From Ceratothoa steindachneri (taxonomy: Eukaryota; Arthropoda; Malacostraca; Isopoda; Cymothoidae): a DNA stretch of 64,000 nucleotides. The stretch spans positions 144,507,855-144,571,854 of the forward strand of contig OZ018324.1 of the NCBI GenBank assembly GCA_963969495.1, read 5' to 3'. Both the position numbers and the translations under genes were made by a program. Positions 9,896 to 21,783 of the stretch are shown in pieces. Numbering within the stretch: the first letter of the stretch is position 1; each line of letters begins with the position of its first letter. The notes under the pieces were generated by a model. It was not told where the DNA came from. It made no database searches and worked only from the letters and a program-made list of their open reading frames with translations.

Positions 9896-12382
9896 CAAAT
9901 TTTAACTTTTTTTAATCATCAGAGACCTGAGCAAACTTTTCTCTGGCATTTTTCTCGCTGATTTCAGATCTGACTTTAGGATTTCTTTAGCACATCAGGT
10001 TTTCGAGATATCCGAAAATGCAAAATGGCCGCCGTCGCTGATAGAATGTAGCGTTTTACTCTGATTTATTTGCCAAAACTGGTGATATATGGTTGCATAG
10101 CGCCATTGCTAGAAAGAAATTGCCTTTTGTATATCTCCATGTGCATTGAGAAGTTGAACTGACAAAAAATGATGCATTTAACATATAGAAACTCTAAAAT
10201 TTATCATTCTCTTTAGGCTTAAACTTATGATAAAAATAAATAGCCATGTTTTGTTTATTCTACAAGCATCATAAAGTTAATGGTACTTATATTGCATGTA
10301 TAAGAATGGTAAAAAATTATTGAAGGGCGAATAAGTCAAAACTCAAATTCATAAACGTTGTGCATAGGATTTGCCTTTGAATTTTTTTTTCAGGATTATC
10401 ACTATACAACATCCAACAATGATATCCCATCATGCTCTCATTCCAACATCCTGATCGAAACGTACACCTTGCTCCTCACTTACGGCTTCAAGATTTTCTG
10501 GGAAAAAGTCGAGGTGCGAATGCAATAAATGGATTTTAAGTGACATCCGGCATCCCATTTCTTTATAAGATTGAAGAAAGTTTTCCACGCCATCTCTGTA
10601 TGCAGGCGACTTGTTGATGCCAAGAAGGTTTGCAGATAACCACTTGAAGGCTAGCCATGCATTTGGTTCAAGAGGACTGAGGGCCTTCTCGAAGTCAGGG
10701 TCTGCTAAAACCTCCCTGATTTGTGGTCCCACAAATATGCCTTCTTTTAGTTTTGCCGCGCTCAGTTGGGGAAATATTTTGCACAGATATTGGAATCTCT
10801 TATAATTGTCTTTAGCAATTGCTTTCACAAAGTTTTTCATTAGACCTAGTTTCAAATAAAGAGGTGGTAGATATATTTTCTGAGGCTCTACCAAGAGGAG
10901 AGACTGAACACTGCTTATACCAGGCTCATATGTAGATCGAAGTGGCTAGTCACGCTTGTCATAATGTTTTGCAGTGGCACGGCTATTCCACAGGGAGAGG
11001 AAGCAACAGTACTTCGTGAATCCTCCTTAAATACCCATTAGCATGCCTATGACTTTTAAAATCACCACAGATGTCCCACTGATGGGCTTGGTAGTTTAAG
11101 GTTTTAAGAAGAATATTCATATTGTCATATGTCTCCTTAAGGTGAACAGAATGGCCAATAAGAATAGGAGGCTTTACATTGCCCTTGTGGAAGAGGACAG
11201 CTTTCAGACTTGTCTTAGAAGCATCAAGAAAGAGACGCCAGTCAGATGCCTCATATGTCTGTGACAAGGCTTCGAACAATCCATTTATATCATCGCAGTA
11301 GCGGAGAGGTCCATTAACTATGAAGAATGAAGTTAAATCACGATTACGCTTTCTAAAGTAACTCACATGCACATTTTTCTTGAGTAAGGATTTTTCCTGT
11401 AGTCGAGATACTAGAAGTTCTGCTTTATCCTTTGACAGTGACAGATAACTCACAAGATCATTCAAATCTTGCTGAGTAAATAACTTTGGCTCAGAGTTAG
11501 CATCCTCATATTCAACATCCGCATCTAATGTGAATGCACCTTCAGTACTGCTATCATCACTGATATCATCAGGTACGAGGCCATCATCAGGTTGAACTGG
11601 AATTGGCAAAGATACATCATGTGGATCTGGTCTGCACGCTGAATCCATGGTTGGATAAACAATTTTGGGCTTATGCTTTGCAGAAAACCCTTTTTGTTGT
11701 CACACTGCAGAAATAGCAATCTTCGAGATGATCTCTGGGCTCTCTCTCCATGTCAAACGAATAGCCAAGGGCATTGAAGCTTTTTCTTTTTGTTAATCCA
11801 GTCACGTAATCCATTAGAGCAGGCAGTACAAATTTGGTGTGGTGCCCATGATTTATCTTGGCCATCCAGAGGGCAACCGAAGTAGAGTTTGTACATTTTC
11901 TATATATTATTTGTGATAGTACGCTGCTGAGATTTTGTTGTAAAATGCCCACATACATAGCAGAATTTATCTAGATGATTTTTGCACTATCGAGGTATTG
12001 TTACTACTTTGTGGAAATATTGGAAGCCTCTTATGATCAACGCAGAAGGAGCAGCTTAGAAGATGCACATCACATGAGGAACCTGAAAGCATAAAACAGA
12101 ATTATGAATAATTGCGCAAAATATGCATGCGGGTTACAAATGTGAATTAATTCTTTTCTATACCCCCTTTAACCAGCAAGAACTCACAAAGCTTCTAGTT
12201 TGTTCATCTTAGCAGGTCAATATAATACATTTTATAATCGCAGGCAGCCATTTTGGATTTTTTGCATATCTTAAAAACTGTACGTGCTAGAGCAAAGCCG
12301 AAGGTAGATTCGTATTCAGCATGGAAAATTCATTTAGAAAAGTATAGTAAGGTCTCTAATGAAAAATGTGTGTTGACCAGTG
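9896..12382 (-). mobile_element. Orphan DNA transposon, CACTRG ends, TAA target duplication (copy 1)
   Basis: The left end is CACTGGCCAACAAATTTTAA and the right end, reversed, is CACTGGTCAACACACATTTT; both then continue with a related GAGACCT block. TAA stands immediately outside each end as a 3-bp target duplication. The 2487-bp element interrupts the minisatellite of 8540-14430. CACTA/G ends with a 3-bp duplication point toward the CACTA/Mirage/Chapaev group, but the encoded protein is not one I recognise from it. A second copy lies at 28309-31520. Confidence 0.82.
10430..12000 (-). pseudogene. Orphan transposase-like protein, copy 1 (nearly full, frameshifted)
   Basis: On the minus strand the N-terminus reads FCYVCGHF, LYFGCPL and SWAPHQICTACSNGLRDW, a Cys-rich likely zinc domain, followed by WREPRDHLEDCYFC in another frame. 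The long frame 10983-11648 gives an acidic linker, LNDLVSYLSLSKDKAELL, and DWRLFLDASKTSLKAVLFHK. A frame change near 11030 leads into KYCCFLSLWNSR, one TAG at 10946-10948, then LKLGLMKNFVKA, GIFVGPQIREVL, SLKIHLLHSHLDFFPENL and SEEQGVRFDQD. Conserved Asp in DASKT and ICGDFK and Glu in SEEQG could be a DDE triad with a Cys-containing insertion, but that is inference. I recall similar unannotated proteins as multicopy families in invertebrate genomes. Confidence 0.65.
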
Positions 12383-14430
12383 TAATCGGAACTAAAGTAC
12401 AGCCATCAAAGTTAACCATAAAATAAGAGGCAGACCTCAAACTTAACAGAAACTAGACGCCAGATCTCAAACTTAACGAAAATCTAGACGGCAAACTGAA
12501 AACATACACAAAAATATACTGCATATCGCAAACCTCATCAGAAACTCGCCCACAGACAGCAAAGCTAACTATAAACTAAATGAAGGCCGTAAATCTAACC
12601 AGAAGTCTAACGCAAAATTCGTCAACCTAACAAAAAAAGATAGTAGACCAATAAATTAACCAGAAATTAGCCTACAAAATTCAAACTTAACCAGAGGCTA
12701 GACCGAAAAAGGCAAAGCTAGGGAAAAACTAGACGGCAAACCAAAATTCGAACCTAAAAATAGACGACAGACCGCAAACTTAACTAGCAGCTATACGACA
12801 GACCGAAAGGTTAACCAAAGATTAGAAGAAAACTAGAAGTGAACTAGAAACTAGAGGGCATGCACAAGGTTAATCGCGACTAAAGTACAGCTATCAAAGT
12901 ATTCAATAAAATAGATAGTAGACCTCAAACCTATCAAGAACTAGAAGCTAGATCTCAAACATCAACAGAACCTAGATGGCAAACCAAAAATTTGACTAAA
13001 AATACTGCATATAGCAAACATTAAAAAATTAGTCTACTGAAAGCAAAGGTAACTAGAAACTGAATAGAAACCCTAAATCTAACCATAAAATTGAAGGAAC
13101 TTTGTCATCCTAATCAAAAACTAGACCCTGGCTATAAAATTAATCAAAATATTACCCTTCATACCAGAACTTACATGACAGACAGTAAATCTGAGCAGAA
13201 TCTTGAAAACATACTGCAAACCTATCTTGAAACAAGACGAAAGGACACAAATATAACCCTAAACTAGACGGAAAACTGCAAAATTAAATGAAAACTAAAG
13301 TACAACCGCAAATATAGCCAGAAACTAGAGAGAAAACGGCAAATATAACCAGAAATTATAATGCAGACCGTAATGTAAACAAGGAGGTGACTCTTACCAG
13401 AAAGCTAAAGCAGAAATTCGACCGAAACTAGATAAGAAGTTCTGAAAGTTAACCATAAACTAAATTTGCAGACCACATACCTAACCAGAAATTATCCCTG
13501 TAACCATCAAACCCAACCAAATACTATGGAGTAAACTACAAACTTAATCAGAAACTACAGGGCATACCGCATGTGTAAACAAAAACTAGAAGCAAGACCG
13601 CAAAGATCCAGAATCAAAACGACGAACCGAAAAATTAACTAAAAATTAGACGATAAACTGCAAAACCATCCTCAAACAAGAGGGACGAACAAAAAGTTAA
13701 ACAGGGACTACAGTAAACAACAAACATCGAAATTTAACCAGAAACTAGATTTCAAACCGTATAAATAACCGGAAGCTATTTTCCCAACCGCAAGCATAAC
13801 TAAAAACTACACAGCAGACCGAAAAGTTAGTTTGAAACCGACTCGAAACAGCAAAAACCAGAAACTCAACGCCAGACCACAAATCTAAACACACATTAAA
13901 TGAAGGATCTTCAATCTGAACAGAAACTAGCCAGCTTACCAAATAAATCATCGGAAACTATGCAAATCACTGTAAATTAAGTCAGAAATTAGATGAAAAC
14001 CCGCCATCTTAACTAACATCTAAACGACAGAACGAAATGTTAACAGGAAACTAGACGATAGACTGCAAAGTCAGCCAGAAACTATGCGACAAAACACAAA
14101 GTTAAACAGGAACTAGACGTGAGACCTGAAAGTTAAGTTAAAACTAGATGGCAGACCGCACATTTAACCCAAAACTTTACCTCAAACCGCAACCCCAACC
14201 AGAAAATAAACGACAAGCCGATAACAGCAAGCATCCAGAATCAAAATGACAGGCTGAAGGTTAACTAAAAACTACACGATACACTGTAAATTCAACCAGA
14301 AACTAGGCGCAGACCACAAATTTGACGAGAAATTAAACGGCAGACCGCATAATTAACCAGGAACTAGACCGCAGACCGCAAAATTAGCCAAAACTAGACG
14401 GCAGACCTCATTGTTAATCAGCAAATTGTT
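12383..14430. repeat. Degenerate ~31-35-bp minisatellite, right part
   Basis: Continuation of the array that ends at 9895, with units such as ACCAGAAACTAGACGGCAG. Divergence between units is high and phase drifts. The minus frame 13745-13951 is only a gap between stops in the repeat. Confidence 0.88.
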
Positions 14431-14954
14431 TTCTATTTGATCGTATAGACATTAACACTGAGGGGAAAAGCGTACGAAAGAGAGTAAATAAAAATAAAAA
14501 GGGAAGGATTAAATAAATAAGGACTAAAAATTTTTCCTAGCAATTTTCTAATCTTCAACGCTGGGTTTGAAAAGTGAGATTACAAAGTGGCCTCGAAAAA
14601 GCGAAAATTCCTTGCAACTAAAATTAAGAACTTGCAACATCCTCCGGAGGAACTAATTTAGTAGAAAAGATTTCTGAATAAGGGTGGGTAATGGGCCTGA
14701 GCTATTATCATTGAAAAGAATAAAAGGGGAAAAGCCAACCCTTGGATAAAAGATGATTGATTATGACAAGAAGGGAGAAAATCAGAGGCTAACACTAAAA
14801 TAACTTTTGTAACTGACTTCTGGCTAGTATTTTTTAACATATTTTGGGGAATATAAAATGCTAGTCGAATTCTCAGCTGATGTTTCGTTTTATCGTTCAA
14901 AGAATTCACTTACCCTTCCACTCCATTCCTTGATTGTTTATATCATCCCAATAG
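14431..14954. other. Intron sequence, nothing recognised
   Basis: A/T-rich sequence between the minisatellite and the exon at 14955. The last 25 bases form a pyrimidine-rich acceptor tract. Confidence 0.5.
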
Positions 14955-15010
14955 GAATCGATTGACTGCGGCAACCACAGACCCATCTGAATATATAGAA
15001 AAATGCCCAG
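14955..15010 (+). CDS. FN3 receptor gene: short exon closing an FN3 domain
   Basis: The acceptor is ATATCATCCCAATAG and the donor is CAG|GTAAGT. With one leading base the 56-bp exon reads NRLTAATTDPSEYIEKCP plus one base, so it ends in phase 1. That phase, and a TDPSEYxxKCP tail, fit the G-strand and end of an FN3 domain. The next exon (17078) begins with two bases that complete the codon. No exon delivering the required incoming phase was found upstream. Confidence 0.55.
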
Positions 15011-15221
15011 GTAAGTTGTTTTTTTCATTTTTAGCTAAATATCCATAGAAGGTTGTTTTTGATCTCGCAAAGTACAGTGGCAAAGACTAATTATATTTTA
15101 GAAGATTTTTCAATCCCAAATTCGACTCAAGTCGTCACGATCGATATTAGTTCGTTTCAAATAAAAAAAATATGCACTTATTAATAAAAGCCAAGTTGGC
15201 ACTATGTTTGCTGAAATTTGC

Positions 15222-15495
15222 TTGATTTATTTAACGCTATGCGTTGGCTATGTAGTCTCTATGGCTACAAAAATTTGGTATATTTAATTAACGTTATGCG
15301 TAAGTTATGGATTGTCTATGGCTACGCAAATTCGATCGATTTATTTAACGCTTGCGTAGGAAATGGAGTCTCTATGGCTAACGCAAATTCGGTCGATATA
15401 TTTAACATTACGCGTGGACTATGGATTATCTATGGGTATGCGTAAACTATGGAGTTTTTATGACAACGGAAGTTCAGTTGAGTTATTAAATATAT
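15222..15495. repeat. ~73-bp tandem repeat, about four units
   Basis: Each unit contains TTTATTTAACGCTATGCGT, then CTATGGxxT and CTATGGCTACGCAAATTCG. The open frame 15218-15445 on the plus strand is produced by this periodicity and is not taken as a gene. Confidence 0.85.
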
Positions 15496-17077
15496 AACGC
15501 TATGTTTAGACTAAGCTAAGCACTACAAATATGAAGTTTCTACCACCGAAGAAATTAGGATTGTTTTTTTTTAATAAACGTTATTTTTCGGGGGAAATTT
15601 TGCATACAGTCCTGTAAAAATATTCAAAGGCGGTACTTAAAAGAATTTAGGTTTCGTTTTTTTTATATTAACTACATACATATTTGTTAACGTAAATTAA
15701 AAATATTCAGAGCTCTGTTCTTATTTGAAAATTACCCTTTTGGGACATATTTATATAAATTTAATTGATGTGAGTCGCTGTCAATTAATGAATCTGTTTT
15801 TGTAATACGAAGAGGATCCTTGATCTGAAACGTCGAGTTGCTGTTAATAATGTGTGAAGAACATTTCATTAATTTACAACTGTTCGGGTACAAAATGTCT
15901 TCCCTTGAGGTTTGTTTTAGAAGAATATTTCCATCTGTTAGAGATTTTATTTATTTTACAAAGTTTAATTGTCCCCACCAACCCATTAGCTTCTCACAGA
16001 ATTTGTGATATACACTAACCTATTTTCGAGCCAAGGATGAAATGCCTAACATTATTACGGAATTAAAACTGCATACCCTAAATGTTGCACTTATATATTT
16101 ATATATAAATTTCCTATTAATAATTCCGAGTACTTCTTTGACACCTGTATATGCTTCCTTTTTTTTGAAGTCGACTAATGTACCTCTTTTTATTATTTGC
16201 CTTCTTGATTTTTCCTCTTTTTCTAATGAGGACCAATCATTTCATTGCATTTCAGAAGACACGTTAATCCTTACAATTCATTTAATAATTAAACGATGGA
16301 GAAAATCGTAAAGCTACAGTAGCACATCCATTAATAGAGGAAAATAGAGGTCGAAAATAAAAGAAAATGGCTAGAAACCACATAAATTTATTCATCCCCG
16401 ACTATTATTATATTTGCGAAAACAAACGGGGGGTTTTTAAGTTATGATTAAACCGAGCCGAGACTGAATCTTCTATGATACAAAGTGTAAAAATATCAGA
16501 AAATAGCGGGATTAATATATTTTGAAATAGAGCAGGTTCAACATAAGGTATAATTCTTGAGAAATGAATGCTCGTTGAGCCCTTATTAAGAAAGATACTC
16601 GAAAACAAGAGCACGATCACTCGAATAAAAAGACTAAAGAATAATAAAAATACCGATAGACGTAAGGAGGACCGAGGATTTTAAAATATTGTCTCAACAA
16701 TTCCATACTTTGGAATATCTAAATACAAAGAGTATTTCAGAGCATTCCATTTTATTTCCTCTCATAATTATTAATGATATGCTTCAGAAAGTTTTTTACC
16801 TTTCATCCACGATGAGGCAACGAATTTAATTCGTCGCACAAATGAGACTAAGTTTAATGAGCTTTGTATTGTTATTATCTGTGGTGATAATAGAATGGTC
16901 TGCTTGCTGGCATACGGCCCTTTTCTTCGCCCGGCGTTTTCAAACATGGTCTGAACACCCACCTCTTCTCTCAGGCCTTTCCTAGTCAACGGACTTCAAG
17001 GTCTTGAAAGGCACTATAAAAACCTTTATTATTATAATTATTGAAGTATTTCTTTATTTTCTGGGAATTACCACAAG
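15496..17077. other. Intron sequence, nothing recognised
   Basis: Very A/T-rich. The open frames at 16042-16311 (+), 16408-16620 (-) and 16771-16989 (-) show no domain signal, and no repeat or transposon end was recognised. Confidence 0.45.
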
Positions 17078-17175
17078 ACGATGTTGCTGTAGGTCAACTC
17101 TCCATCGTGCAACCAAACCTCGGTGGGTATGAAGTTCGAGTAATCTTTGGAGAAAAATATAACGACATTCTTAAG
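17078..17175 (+). CDS. FN3 receptor gene: exon for the first half of an FN3 domain
   Basis: The acceptor is a T-rich tract ending ACCACAAG and the donor is AAG|GTAAAC. Two leading bases complete the split codon from 15010, and the exon then reads DVAVGQLSIVQPNLGG and YEVRVIFGEKYNDILK, ending in phase 0. The pattern of a hydrophobic B strand followed by YEVRV as strand C fits FN3. The next exon (25772) starts in phase 0 and supplies the rest of the domain. An alternative acceptor at GTAG (17089-17092) keeps the same frame but shortens the exon. A minus-strand frame over 17068-17361 is its shadow. Confidence 0.6.
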
Positions 17176-17569
17176 GTAAACAGAATAACAATTGTGGAGT
17201 TGTAAAAGCATGAATGCAATGGTAACAAATATTATGGGTATATTTTTGGTGCAATGTGAATGTAGGAAAAGTATAGTACCGTCCAAAAATAACAGAAAGC
17301 CTGTATTTCTATCCCATATTCCATAACATTTTCCAGAGAAAATGTTTTCCAAGATTGGCATACGATAACCTACATGTATAAATTAGGTATGGGCAAAGGT
17401 TATGCAAATAACTTCAGTTTAATCTCGTGCACATTAGGTAATTATCTTGCTAAATTGATGGGTAATAGCCTAAGAAGTCTCTTACACCTTTCTCTGTCCG
17501 TGAGATGATCGTAAATCTGCGCCACTAAATTGGTCTTTCAATTAGAGCAATTGCATAAAATTCGAGCGC

Positions 17570-18320
17570 TCCAAAGGATTACTCCATAATATTCAGTAAC
17601 CTTAAGAGACAAATCAGGCTTATATAAGGCTGATAAATCAACCTGTACGCCAAGGAAGATTTTAAAAAGAAAAGACCGTGCCATTACCAAAATTGTAAAA
17701 AAGGACCGTTTCGAGACGGCTGCAGCAGAGTTTGGCCATCAATTTCTCCAGTCAGACTTTGTCACCTCGGCTGGAAGAAAAATATCTTTACGCTCCCTTT
17801 CAGTGATGAATCTAGATGTTATTTTTTTGTCGTATCCGATCGCAAGAGATTGGTTCGTCGCAGAGCAGGCTAAAGATTGTCTAGGAATGGCACCAAACGG
17901 AGTGTGAAGTTTAGCAAATGAACTGTTTTAGTCTGCGGCGTTATTTCAGCCCAAGGAACTTGGCTAATTATGCACACTTATGGGGGACCGTGAATTCACC
18001 AGGAATTGTTGCGATAACATGCTTTGCCTCATCTGCAAGCCTTCGAAGCCCAGCCTGCAATTTTCATGCGGGATAATGCCCCTTGTCAATCGGCTAAGTC
18101 AGTAAAGACCTTTCTTAACGACGACACATCTCTGTTAGGAACTGGCCTTGCAAACGAATGCCATTGAAAAAGTTTGGAAGACACTCAGAGAAAGGTCTAA
18201 AGCAAGAATTCCCAAAACACTTCAAGATGAACGGAGCAGGATTACTGCGCAAGATTGTCAACAGTTGGTTGACAGATTTCAAAACATCATCGAGAATAAA
18301 GACCTACACACTATATTAAT
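17570..18320 (+). pseudogene. Tc1-like transposase relic
   Basis: Successive short + frames match Tc1 transposase in order: a helix-turn-helix part with CTPRKILKRKDRAITKIVKK, the catalytic-Asp segment MRDNAPCQSAKSVKTFLND, and the C-terminal NAIEKVWKTLRERSKAR with TAQDCQQLVDRFQNIIE (18148-18363). In Tc1 the Glu of the last block is the third residue of the DD34E triad. Stops and frame changes separate the pieces, and the region containing the first Asp is poorly preserved. Terminal repeats were not identified. The copy is old and inactive. Confidence 0.7.
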
Positions 18321-19060
18321 AATTAATTATAACTTGTACACTTGTTTTTCTTTGATAATTTAATCGCTACATTCTAATGGAAATTTATTTCCGCTGTCGT
18401 TGAGATAATTTTGAACACTTCAATTTTTATAGCAAATTTCTTACCTGCTGATAACTTTATTATTATTCATCCAAATTTACATAACTTTCACCCATTCATA
18501 GTCTAAACTTGTAGGTTATCATACACTAATTTTGGTATCCTTGCATTTCCTCTGGCTGAAGTTATAGAAGATGTTGTGAAAGATATACGGGCGTTCTGAG
18601 CCTTTACTGTACAAATTATACGAGCTATATAAAGATAAGAAGTGCACAGCCTAAGTTTTATGTATTGGAATGTAACGGCAAGAGAATTATAGTGATATTG
18701 CATAGTAGGATTAATCTTCGGAAGAGATGTACATATAACATTCACATTTTTTAGAGAGTATAACAGAAGCTAAGCTAACCCAAAATAACCTAACCTAACC
18801 TAATCCAAGAATAGAGACGAGAACATTTCTTCTCTTATCAAAATGATTTAATTAATAAAAACAAAGACAGTGCTATAATCAACCCGGCCACTTTAACTTT
18901 GTCAACGAGGAATAAGGGATATGAACGGAAGAGAAGTAGATGATACGATTGAAAAGTTGAAAATAATAAATAGAAAGAAATCAAATTAAAGATGGAAAAC
19001 AAAGCAACGGTAATCATCTTCAATCCTAGATATTCGAAGTAAGGGGACGTCGAAAAACCT
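18321..19060. other. Intron sequence with a short CCTAA block
   Basis: Nothing coding is supported. At 18789-18803 there are three CCTAA units in a row (TTAGG on the other strand), the arthropod telomere unit, followed by a degenerate one. Confidence 0.5.
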
Positions 19061-19945
19061 AGTCAAGACTGACAGGGAATGGTATCAATAAGGGAAAAGA
19101 AGGGAGAAAGTGGGAGAGAGTGGAGCACAATGTAAGAAAGAAAGGAGGAGTGAGAGGAGAGAGAAGAAGAGTAGAGCACAAGGAGAGAAATAAGCAAGGA
19201 TAAGTAGAGGAAAGAGTGAGAGATAGATGAGCACAAATAGAAGAAAAACGAGAGAGGAGTGAACGGAGGGATTAGGAGAGAGTAGTGCACAGGGAGAGGA
19301 AAAAATGAGGATGAGTAGAGGAAAGAGTGAGATATAGATAAGCACATAAAGAAAAACGAAAGAGGAGTGAGCCGAGAGATTGGGAGAGACTATTGCATAA
19401 GGAGAAAAAGAGAAGATGATGAGAAAAAAAGGCAAGAAAGAATGGAACAGTGATAGGAGAGAGAGCGAAGAGATTTGAGCACAGGGAAAGAAGGAAACAG
19501 AGTAGAACACAACGTGATAAATACAGGAGTATGAGTATAGGAATGAGTGAGAGACAGATGAGCACAATAGGACAAACAAGAGATGAGTAAGCGGAGAGAT
19601 TGGGAGAGAGTAGTGCACTGGGAGAGAAAGAAGCGAAGATTGATAGAGGAAAGACTAAGAGATAGAACAAAAATAAAAATGAGAGAGTGGTAAAGAGTAG
19701 ATAACAAGGAAAAAGAAAATAGAAGAGTGATAGGAGAGAGAGAGCGAACAGATTTGAGCAAAGGGAAAGAAAGAAGACAGAGTAGAACACAAGGAGAGAA
19801 AGAAAGGTAAATGAATAGAAGAAAGAATGCGATATTGATGAGCACAAGAAAAAAAACGAGAGAGGAGTGAGAGAGAGATTGGGAGAGAATATTGCACAGG
19901 TATAGAAATAAACAAGGATGAGTAGAGGAGTAAAAAGGAGTAACA
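19061..19945. repeat. GA-rich minisatellite, ~110-bp unit, left block
   Basis: Purine-rich repeat with recurring GGGAGAGAGTAGTGCACAGG, AGGATGAGTAGAGGAAAGAG and GATGAGCACAA blocks. The reverse strand gives several long overlapping Ser/Leu/Phe-rich frames (for example 19085-19618 and 19272-19946) that are by-products of the composition. The same repeat resumes at about 24890, on the far side of the CR1 element. Confidence 0.88.
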
Positions 19946-20049
19946 AGGAAAATAAGTAACCTAAAAGACCTTACGGTCCATTCAATGAAGGTACCTTTGG
20001 ACTAGCTGTCAAGCGGGCACATCCCAGCTCAATTACCTTACATCTTTCC

Positions 20050-21783
20050 TAAACAGCCACTTTTCAAGACTTTGTCTAGTCTTGTCTTGAACTGGTCAAC
20101 AGAATTGCTGTTGACAACCTCCAACGGAAGTGCGTTTCAGCTACCGCAGATACCGTACGTGAAAAATTTCCCACACAGATCGCGGTTATAACGCTTCAGC
20201 TCAAGTTTGAAGCCATAATTTCTTGTTTTGCTCTCATTAAGGCTGAAAATATCCCTGTAGTCAACATTGTCGAACCGTCGAAGTATTTTGAAAACTTCGA
20301 TGAGCTGACCACGCAGTCTACGGGTTTCCAATGAGAACAGACCTAATTCCCTTAATCTATCTCCATAACTTTTATGTCTGATAGAGGGAATCAGTTTGGT
20401 TGCCCTGACTTGCACGCATTCCAACCTCGGGTTGTCCTTTCGAAATGAAGGACTCCAAAATTGTACGGCATACTCCAGGTGCGGTCGGAAAAGTAAATTG
20501 TACAAACAGAGTACTATTTCCTTGTTTCGATATCCAAACTGTCGCTTTATATAACCTAGCATTCTTTGGGCTTTCTTTTCCGCCTCAATACACTGCCTCG
20601 AGAACTTGAGATCACTAGTTATAGTTACACCCAAGTCCGTCTCAGTGTCGGTGGATTCAATAGCAGTGCTCTTAAGTATATAATGAGATTGGGGGTTTCG
20701 GTGGCCAATATGCATCACTTTGCATTTGCTCACGTTAAAAGAGATTTGTCACGTGTCCGACCACTCCCCAATCTTCACAAGATCTTCTTGCAGGCAGACA
20801 GTATTTCCATCTTTGGCAACGTTCATACCAAGCTTGGTATCGTCGGCAAATTCAGAAATCGTGGCAACCATGTCACCGTCCATGTCGTTGACGTAGATGA
20901 TGAATAGTAGTGGTCCCAGGACAGAACCTTGAGGCACCCCGCTAGTAACAGGTACCCACTCAGAAGCCTGTCCATTCACCACCACCCGTTGCCGTCTGCC
21001 ACTTAGCCAGTTCTTCATCCAGCCTGCTACTTTTCCGTCTATGCCCAGCGCTCGCGTTTTTCGGAGAAGGCGGCGGTGTGATACCTTATCAAAGGCTTTC
21101 TGAAAGTCTAAATAGACCACATCCACCGCCTTGTCCCAAACGTGCTCACTGAAGACGAAGTGGAAAAATCCCACAAGGTTCGTCAGGCATGACCGTTGCC
21201 TTCGGAAGCCATGGTGGGAACTCCACAGTAGCTGGTTTGACTCTAAATGCGACGTCATTTTGTCCACTATCATGCTTTCCATGAGTTTACCGACTATCGA
21301 AGTCAGACTGATAGGTCGGTAGTCCGACGGCTGGCTACGGTCTCCTTTCTTGAAGATAGGAGTCACCTCCGCTTCACACCACTCTCTAGGAACGCATTTG
21401 GTCCGGATTAGCATGTTGAAGATTGCGTTCAGATGTCGTGACACTTAATCGCGCACTTCTTTCAACACTTTATGTAGAAACCCATCCGGGCCAGCTGACT
21501 TATTCGTCATTAGGTCACTGATCTTCTTTTCTTTTTCTCTTTCGGTGAAGCCCATATCATCCAGCTTTTCCTCCGAGTAGGAATCCGTTGGCTGGGGGAT
21601 GGGACCACACTCTTCAGTAAACACTGAAGAGAAGTAGTGGTTGAGGAGGTTATCATTTTCTGCATCTGAGTGCTTTAATGTCCCTTCCTCATTCCTCAAA
21701 GGGCCAATCGTTCGACGAATTGGTTTACGGCTGTTTACATATCCAAAGAACTCCTTGGGATTCTTTTTACAAAGTCTCGCCAC
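20050..21783 (-). pseudogene. CR1 reverse transcriptase and C-terminal tail (two internal stops)
   Basis: The minus strand carries KNPKEFFGYVNSR, KSAGPDGFLHKVLKEV, DYRPISLTSIVGKLMES, HHGFRRQRSCLTNL, VVYLDFQKAFDKVSHRRLL, SGVPQGSVLGPLLFIIYVND and FADDTKLGMNV, so all palm motifs survive, with FADD for the usual YADD. The tail has SKCKVMHIGHRN, TDLGVTITSDLKFS and RPHLEYAVQFWSPSF. Only single stops break it: after LKEVRD at about 21442-21444 and after GEWSDT at about 20749, where a Trp codon (TGG to TGA) is the simplest explanation. The 3' end runs to near 20050. Confidence 0.85.

Noticed and set aside
15218..15445. 75-codon plus frame with repeated YGYAN-type segments
   Set aside because: It is a translation of the ~73-bp tandem repeat without stops by chance.
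17068..17361. 97-codon minus frame
   Set aside because: It is the shadow of the + strand FN3 exon at 17078-17175 and has no domain of its own.
19085..19946. Several long overlapping minus frames rich in Ser, Leu and Phe
   Set aside because: They are the reverse strand of a GA-rich minisatellite. Three frames are open at once and all follow the repeat period.
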